In this document: positions 59,403 through 64,000 of the stretch, piece after piece | How positions within the stretch are numbered: position 1 is the stretch's first letter | Layout: every line of letters begins with the position of its first letter | DNA from: Rhodopseudomonas infernalis | GTDB lineage: Bacteria; Pseudomonadota; Alphaproteobacteria; Rhizobiales; Xanthobacteraceae | Direction: 5' to 3' | DNA length: 64,000 nucleotides | NCBI RefSeq assembly: GCF_022271405.1 | Contig: NZ_JAJNAL010000009.1 | Location: 1-64,000 of the forward strand | Made by a program: the position numbers and the translations under genes | Notes under the pieces: model-generated | What the model saw: the letters and a program-made list of their open reading frames with translations, nothing else | What the model was told of the DNA's origin: nothing | The model's database searches: none

Positions 59403-59642
59403 TTGAAAGCTTGGATAGGCCTCATGTTGAAAGTCGTTGCTTCGGTGATTTCGCTGCTGCTGCTTGCCTCCGCCGCGCAGGCGCAGTCGGGGCGGCCCGA
59501 TCCCGGCTGCGGCCGGGACGTCTCCCGCTTCTGCCGCGCCGTGATGGATCAGGGCGACGGCGTCATTCTGGGGTGCCTGCAGAAGAACCGCTCCCGGCTC
59601 AGCAAGACCTGCGCCAAGGTACTGGCCGATCACGGCCAGTAA
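59403..59642 (+). CDS. Small secreted cysteine-rich-repeat protein
   Basis: A 79-residue protein. Signal peptide (LKVVASVISLLLLASAAQAQ) then CGRDVSRFCRAVMDQGDGVI followed by LGCLQKNRSRLSKTCAKVL, which matches the short Cys-rich repeat (GLG1-like) found in small secreted alphaproteobacterial proteins. Four cysteines may form two disulfides. The start may be Met 8 at 59424. Function is unknown. Confidence 0.7.
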   Translation: MKAWIGLMLKVVASVISLLLLASAAQAQSGRPDPGCGRDVSRFCRAVMDQGDGVILGCLQKNRSRLSKTCAKVLADHGQ

Positions 59643-59647
59643 GCCGC

Positions 59648-61339
59648 TCAGGTCGAGCCGCCGCTGACGCCGGCAACCGGCAGGACTTCGGTCGCGGTTG
59701 CGCGATCAGGCGATTCCTCTTTCCACCTCACCGAGCCGAACGGGCGCTCCAGCATCCGGCGGATACGGATCTCGTCCGGCCCGCGGTGAAATGCGATCGC
59801 GCGCTGGTGCAGGGCCCGGTCGTCCTGGGTCGACCGATTGCGCTGCCGCAGATAGTCCAACCATGTCGGGCAGTGATAGCGCTCGGTCCACAGCTCCGGA
59901 TCGCCGATGTCGCGCGCGATCGACCAGTCATAGGCACCGTTGCGCTGCCGGCTGAGCTGCACCTGCTGCATCACGCCGTAGAACGAGCGCGCGTCCTCGG
60001 CGGAGATCCGGTACTCGATCTCGATCACCACCGGCCCGCTGCGCGGCGTCACCGCCAGCTTGACCTCCGGATCGGCCAACAGATCCGCATCGGCGATCTG
60101 GGTGCCGACCGACGGCATCCGCAGGAACAGGCCGAGCAACGTCGACACCAGCATCGTGGCGGCCGAGATCAGCATCGAGGTCTCGACGCCGGCGAGATCG
60201 GCGACATGGCCCCACAACCAGCTGCCGATCGCGACGCCGCCGGCGATCGAGGCCTGGAACGCCGCCAGCGAGCGCCCCGCCACCCAGCGCGGCGCCGACA
60301 GCTGCACGCCGATATTGAACAGCGCGATTGCCAGCATCCACACTGCGCCCGCAATTACCAGCGCCGCAGCGGTGAGCAGCGCCGAGTGGCTCAGCGCGAT
60401 CGCCCCCAGCGCCACGCCCATCACCAGCGCACAGCCGCGGATCGCGCCTTCGCTGCCGAGCCGCTCGCGCGCGGAGCCGACATTGAGGGCGCCGATCACC
60501 GCGCCGACGCCGAACGCGCCGAGCAGGATGCCGTAGGTTTCGGCGCCGCTCTTGAGGACGTCGCGGACCACCAGCGGCATCAGCGCCAGCACCGAGGAGC
60601 CGGCGATGCCGGTGACCAGCGTCCGGGCCAGCACGATCCTGATCGAGGGCGAGTTGGCGATGTAGCGCACCCCGGAGACGATCGCGCGGTTCATCCGCTC
60701 CGGCGGCAATCGCGGCGGCTCGCTGACGCGCCGCCACAGGAACAGCACCACCAGCAGCGGCAGATACAGCAACGCGTTCGCCGCAAACGCCGCCACCGCG
60801 CCAGCGGCGGCGACGATGATGCCGCCGACCGCCGGGCCGAAGCTGCGGGCGATGTTGTAGCTGATGCCGTTCAGCGCCACCGCGGCCGGCAGCGCGTCGG
60901 GCGGCACCTGTTCGGACACCGAGGCCTGCCAAGCCGGCCCGAACAGCGCCATGCCCATGCCGATGATGAAGCAGAAGCCGAGCAGGATCTCCGGCGTCAC
61001 CAGGCGCAGATGCGCCAGGACGGAGAGAGCAACGGCGCCGGAGAGGCCGAGCGTCAGCGACACCAGCGCGACGCGGCGGCGATCGTACATGTCGGCGATC
61101 GCGCCGGCCGGCATCGCCACCAGCATGATCGGCAGCATCAGCGCGGTCTGCACCAGCGCGACTTTGTCGGCCGAGGACGTCATCTGGGTCATCGCCCAGG
61201 CGGCGCCGACGCCGTTGATCATCAGGCCGAGGTTCGACAGCAGGCTCGCCAGCCAGATCCGCCGGAACAGCGCATAGCGCAGCGGCGCCGCAACGCCGCC
61301 GGCAGAAAATGCGCCTCGCTTCGATCTGGCCGTCATCAA
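59648..61339 (-). CDS. MFS_3-family transporter with C-terminal soluble domain
   Basis: A 563-residue major facilitator protein of the MFS_3 (transmembrane secretion effector, EntS-like) group. The first about 420 residues hold some 11-12 helices with the loop GAIADMYDRRRVALVSLTLG, typical of MFS exporters, and the segment ASVSEQVPPDALPAAVALNG characteristic of the group. The C-terminal about 120 residues (from VVIEIEYRISAEDARSFYGV) form a soluble alpha/beta domain resembling a stress-responsive monooxygenase fold. Substrate is unknown. It converges with the small secreted-protein gene, 5 bases apart at the stops. Confidence 0.85.
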   Translation of the reverse strand: MMTARSKRGAFSAGGVAAPLRYALFRRIWLASLLSNLGLMINGVGAAWAMTQMTSSADKVALVQTALMLPIMLVAMPAGAIADMYDRRRVALVSLTLGLSGAVALSVLAHLRLVTPEILLGFCFIIGMGMALFGPAWQASVSEQVPPDALPAAVALNGISYNIARSFGPAVGGIIVAAAGAVAAFAANALLYLPLLVVLFLWRRVSEPPRLPPERMNRAIVSGVRYIANSPSIRIVLARTLVTGIAGSSVLALMPLVVRDVLKSGAETYGILLGAFGVGAVIGALNVGSARERLGSEGAIRGCALVMGVALGAIALSHSALLTAAALVIAGAVWMLAIALFNIGVQLSAPRWVAGRSLAAFQASIAGGVAIGSWLWGHVADLAGVETSMLISAATMLVSTLLGLFLRMPSVGTQIADADLLADPEVKLAVTPRSGPVVIEIEYRISAEDARSFYGVMQQVQLSRQRNGAYDWSIARDIGDPELWTERYHCPTWLDYLRQRNRSTQDDRALHQRAIAFHRGPDEIRIRRMLERPFGSVRWKEESPDRATATEVLPVAGVSGGST

Positions 61340-61487
61340 AGCCTTCCCTTCGGACGTTATCCTCGCCGGGGCCGGCGGGAAATTGGTGCAGTGATGCCTG
61401 CGAACCTCCGCGCCTGTCCAGTACCAAACGGCCGCTTGAACGAAGCCAAGCGCCTGCTACGCTTCGTAAAAATTCGTGGAGGACGCC

Positions 61488-62861
61488 TTGCCGACGACCA
61501 GACGCAGCATTTTGAAGTCGCTAGGCGCGGTGCCCCTGCTGCTAAGCGCCGCACCGCTGCGCGCGCTGGCGCAGACCGCGGCTGCGCCCAACGCCGGCGC
61601 GGCTATCCCGCCGATCCTGTTCGTCCATGGCAACGGCGATCACGCGGCGCTGTGGGTCACCCAGATCTGGCGGATGGAATCCAACGGTATCCCGCGCGCG
61701 CGGCTGGCGGCGCTCGACTTCACCGATCCGCTGGCCCGCAACGACGACGGCGTCGCTCAGGTCAACCGGTCCTCGACCGAGGATCAGCGCCGCGAACTCG
61801 GCGCCGCCATCGCGGAACTCAAGCAGCGCACCGGCGCCGCCAAGGTGGCGTTGGTGGCCAGCTCGCGCGGCGGCAACGCTGTGCGCAGCTACATCAAGGC
61901 CGGCGGCGACGGCGACGTCAGCCACGCGGTGCTGTGCGGCACCCCCAACCACGGCGTCTATGCCTCGGATGCCGGGCTCGGCAACGAGTTCAACGGCAAG
62001 GGGCCGTTCCTGCGCGGGCTGAATGAGGGCGACAGCGAGGTCACCGAGGGCGTCGCCTTCCTGACCCTGCGCAGCGACGGTCAGGACAAATACGCCCAGT
62101 CCGACGGCCGGTTCGTCGGCAAGCCGGGCACCCCGACCGGCGTCACCGCCGAGGGGCCCGAGCTGCGCGGCGCCACCAATCTGGTGCTCGGCGCGCTCGA
62201 TCATCGCGAGGTCGCGTTTCATCCGCGCGCCTTCCGCGAGATCTACAAGTTCATCGCCGGCCGCGAGCCGGATGTGATTGCGATCACACCTGAAGCGACC
62301 GTGCAGCTCAGCGGGCTGGTCACCGCGACGCCGGGCGGCGTCCCGACCAACCGGCCCGTCGAGGGAGCCCGGGTCGAGGTCTATCGCGTCGCGCCGGACA
62401 GCGGCGAGCGGATCGGTGCCGCTCTGTATGAGGGCCGTAGCGGGCCGGACGGACGCTGGGGGCCGGTCGACACCCAGCCGCCGTGGCCGCTGGAGTTCGT
62501 CGTGAGCCAACCCGGCGAACTCACCACCCACATCTATCGCTCGCCGTTCCCGCGTTCGTCCAACGTCGTGCATCTGCGCGCCGCCAAACCGGCGAAGCCG
62601 CCGGCTGCGGGCATCGGCGCCGTGGTGATGCTGTCGCGGCCGCGCGGTTACTTCGGCCTGCCGCGCGATATCGTGCTGCTCGACGGCCAGCAGCCGGCCG
62701 ATATCAAACCCGGCGTGCCGATCGACGCGATGACCACCGTCGCCATCCCGGCCGCCGAGGTCGGCCGTGCGGTGGCCGGTCTGTTCAACGAAGAGCGGAT
62801 CGTGGCGCGGGCGTGGCCGCTGGGGGAAAACCGCATCACGGTGGCGGAACTGACGTTCTGA
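61488..62861 (+). CDS. Exported alpha/beta hydrolase with twin-arginine signal
   Basis: A 457-residue hydrolase from a TTG at 61488, chosen because GTGGAGG lies 5 bases before it. The signal TTRRSILKSLGAVPLLLSAA is of the Tat type. The oxyanion strand is PPILFVHGNGDHAALW, and the nucleophile elbow is VALVASSRGGNAVRSY, giving Ser in S-x-G-G form rather than the usual GxSxG. From about residue 275 there is a separate beta-rich domain (VQLSGLVTATPGGVPTNRPV, GARVEVYRV) that resembles a carbohydrate- or polymer-binding module. A lipase or polyester hydrolase role is plausible; GTG at 61476 is an alternative start. Confidence 0.75.
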   Translation: MPTTRRSILKSLGAVPLLLSAAPLRALAQTAAAPNAGAAIPPILFVHGNGDHAALWVTQIWRMESNGIPRARLAALDFTDPLARNDDGVAQVNRSSTEDQRRELGAAIAELKQRTGAAKVALVASSRGGNAVRSYIKAGGDGDVSHAVLCGTPNHGVYASDAGLGNEFNGKGPFLRGLNEGDSEVTEGVAFLTLRSDGQDKYAQSDGRFVGKPGTPTGVTAEGPELRGATNLVLGALDHREVAFHPRAFREIYKFIAGREPDVIAITPEATVQLSGLVTATPGGVPTNRPVEGARVEVYRVAPDSGERIGAALYEGRSGPDGRWGPVDTQPPWPLEFVVSQPGELTTHIYRSPFPRSSNVVHLRAAKPAKPPAAGIGAVVMLSRPRGYFGLPRDIVLLDGQQPADIKPGVPIDAMTTVAIPAAEVGRAVAGLFNEERIVARAWPLGENRITVAELTF

Positions 62862-62943
62862 GCTGCGGGGCTGCCGGCCTTTCCGGCGCCCGGATTGCAC
62901 CCTACCTTCGTGTGGGAGCGGAACCGAACGCCAGGAGCGCGAC

Positions 62944-64000
62944 GTGAGTATTGCCGAGGCTTATGAGTTGTCCGAGCGCGCGCCGCTGGTGCCGCCGACG
63001 CTGCCGCGTGCGCCGGAGGGAATGGGCGCGCTCGGCCGGCTCGCCGCGATCCGCCACAATGCGATCGCCAGCTGGGGCCAGCGCGCCTACGAAGACGACG
63101 TCATCAAGGGGCGCTTCTTCAATCACGCCAGCTACATCCTCAACAGGCCGGACGACATCCGGCACGTGCTGATCGACAATTACGAGAACTACACGCGCAC
63201 CGCGGCGGGCATCCGCGTGCTGCGGCCGATCCTCGGTCAGGGCCTGCTGCTCGCCGAAGGTCGCGCCTGGAAGCATCAGCGCCGCACGCTGGCGCCGGCA
63301 TTCACGCCGCGCGCGGTCGGCACGCTGGTGCCGCATATGATCTCCGCGACCGAGGAGATCGTCACCGAATTCGAGCACAGCATCGGCACGCCGGTCGATC
63401 TGCGCGAAGCGATGCAGCGGTTGGCGCTGGAGATCGCCGGGCGCACGATGTTCTCGTTCGAGATGGGGCAGCACGGCCAGCGGCTGCGCGACTTCGTCAT
63501 CGAATACGGCATGAAGCTCGCCAGCCCGCGTTTCCTCGATCTGCTGCTGCCGCTCGGCTGGCCGAGCCCGCAGGACATTTCGCGCGCGTTCTTCCGGCGG
63601 CGGTGGACGAAGTTTGTCGGCGAACTGATCGCGGCCCGCCGCGCCGCCGGCAAATCCGAAGGCGCGCCGCCGCGTGATCTGTTCGACCTGATGGTCGCGG
63701 CGCGTGATCCGGAAACCGGCGAAGCCTTTTCGGACGATCAGCTCGGCGATCAGGTCGCCACCATGATCCTGGCCGGCCACGAGACCACCGCGACGGCGCT
63801 GTTCTGGGCGTTGTATCTGCTGGCGCTCGATCCGGAGACGCAGAACGACGTCGCCGACGAAGCCCGCGCCACCGGCCAAACCGACGCGCTCGACAAACTC
63901 CCCTTCACCCGCGCGGTGCTGGACGAAACGCTGCGGCTGTATCCGCCGGCCTTCCTGATCGCCCGCGCCGCCGCCGGGCCGGACAGTGTTGCGGGCGAGC
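62944..64000 (+). CDS. Cytochrome P450, cut by window end
   Basis: The GTG at 62944 opens a frame that runs off the window, giving about 352 visible residues. P450 marks are WKHQRRTLAPAF (C-helix), the I-helix oxygen-binding segment MILAGHETTATALFWALY, and ETLRLYPPAFLIAR (ExxR with the following helix). The heme-binding Cys loop lies beyond the end. The N-terminus lacks a membrane anchor, as in soluble bacterial P450s. Substrate class cannot be assigned; the sequence resembles the CYP102/CYP1-like fatty-acid or terpenoid group only in broad motifs. Confidence 0.9.
   Translation, partial: MSIAEAYELSERAPLVPPTLPRAPEGMGALGRLAAIRHNAIASWGQRAYEDDVIKGRFFNHASYILNRPDDIRHVLIDNYENYTRTAAGIRVLRPILGQGLLLAEGRAWKHQRRTLAPAFTPRAVGTLVPHMISATEEIVTEFEHSIGTPVDLREAMQRLALEIAGRTMFSFEMGQHGQRLRDFVIEYGMKLASPRFLDLLLPLGWPSPQDISRAFFRRRWTKFVGELIAARRAAGKSEGAPPRDLFDLMVAARDPETGEAFSDDQLGDQVATMILAGHETTATALFWALYLLALDPETQNDVADEARATGQTDALDKLPFTRAVLDETLRLYPPAFLIARAAAGPDSVAGE

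Noticed and set aside
1-64000. Search for CRISPR arrays, tRNA/rRNA genes, insertion sequences or prophage genes
   Set aside because: No regularly spaced direct repeats, tRNA-like cloverleaf, transposase or phage structural gene was recognised by eye.

Overview
The window is high-GC DNA, densely coded and with the iron, transport and aromatic-type gene content of an alphaproteobacterium. A Rhodopseudomonas/Bradyrhizobium-like organism is the best inference, based on a HemP/HmuP-headed heme locus, a fused MrpAB (PhaAB-type) antiporter, many Liv-type transporters, a phasin, and GTCATTGCGAG-type palindromic repeats between genes. No rRNA, tRNA, transposase, integrase or CRISPR array was seen. The window looks chromosomal.

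Layout. Positions 1-2060 hold a low-complexity C/G edge, two minus-strand hypothetical genes and a GC-rich palindromic repeat. Positions 2061-13058 are a self-contained heme-iron island. hemP-hmuT-hmuU-hmuV run leftward with 4-base overlaps. Rightward are a HutW/ChuW-type radical SAM enzyme, a ChuY-like reductase, a TonB-dependent heme receptor, an IsdG/HmuQ-type heme monooxygenase, HutX and exbB-exbD-tonB. The island has uptake, energisation, cytosolic heme handling, and both an oxygen-dependent and an oxygen-independent heme-opening enzyme. A shared 16-base element lies upstream of hemP/hutW and of the receptor.

Positions 13077-14066 encode a lone Bug-family binding protein. Positions 14301-19606 are an alternative heme-copper oxidase cluster: a CtaG-like protein, a CopD-like membrane protein, lipoprotein subunit II, fused subunit I+III and a small membrane protein, with a DUF2231 gene facing it. 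Its subunit I keeps all metal ligands but lacks the K-channel lysine and the D-channel asparagines. Positions 19766-25647 are a complete Mrp/Pha cation/proton antiporter operon (AB fusion, C, D, E, F, G).

Positions 25989-34429 are a leftward catabolic block: a flavin hydroxylase of the 3-hydroxybenzoate 4-monooxygenase type, an aspartate-dehydrogenase-like protein, a possible deaminase-like protein, a full LivFGMH transporter and its binding protein. A LysR regulator is divergent at 34576. Positions 35674-39993 hold a DAO-type flavin oxidase and an NTF2-like protein, divergent from an aldehyde dehydrogenase and a TauE/SafE permease. At 40042-45792 a TetR regulator is divergent from an operon of SDR, benzaldehyde-lyase-like ThDP enzyme, zinc alcohol dehydrogenase and an orphan Liv-type binding protein. 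A perfect 16-base palindrome sits between them.

Positions 45804-55836 hold a MocR-type regulator divergent from an amidohydrolase, a CobW-family GTPase and a five-gene Opp/Dpp peptide-type ABC transporter. This reads as uptake plus metal-dependent hydrolysis. The remainder (55911-64000) is a mixed set: an orphan flagellar-rod-like protein, a PepSY membrane protein, small secreted or membrane proteins, a phasin, an MFS_3 exporter, an exported hydrolase and a cytochrome P450 cut by the window end.
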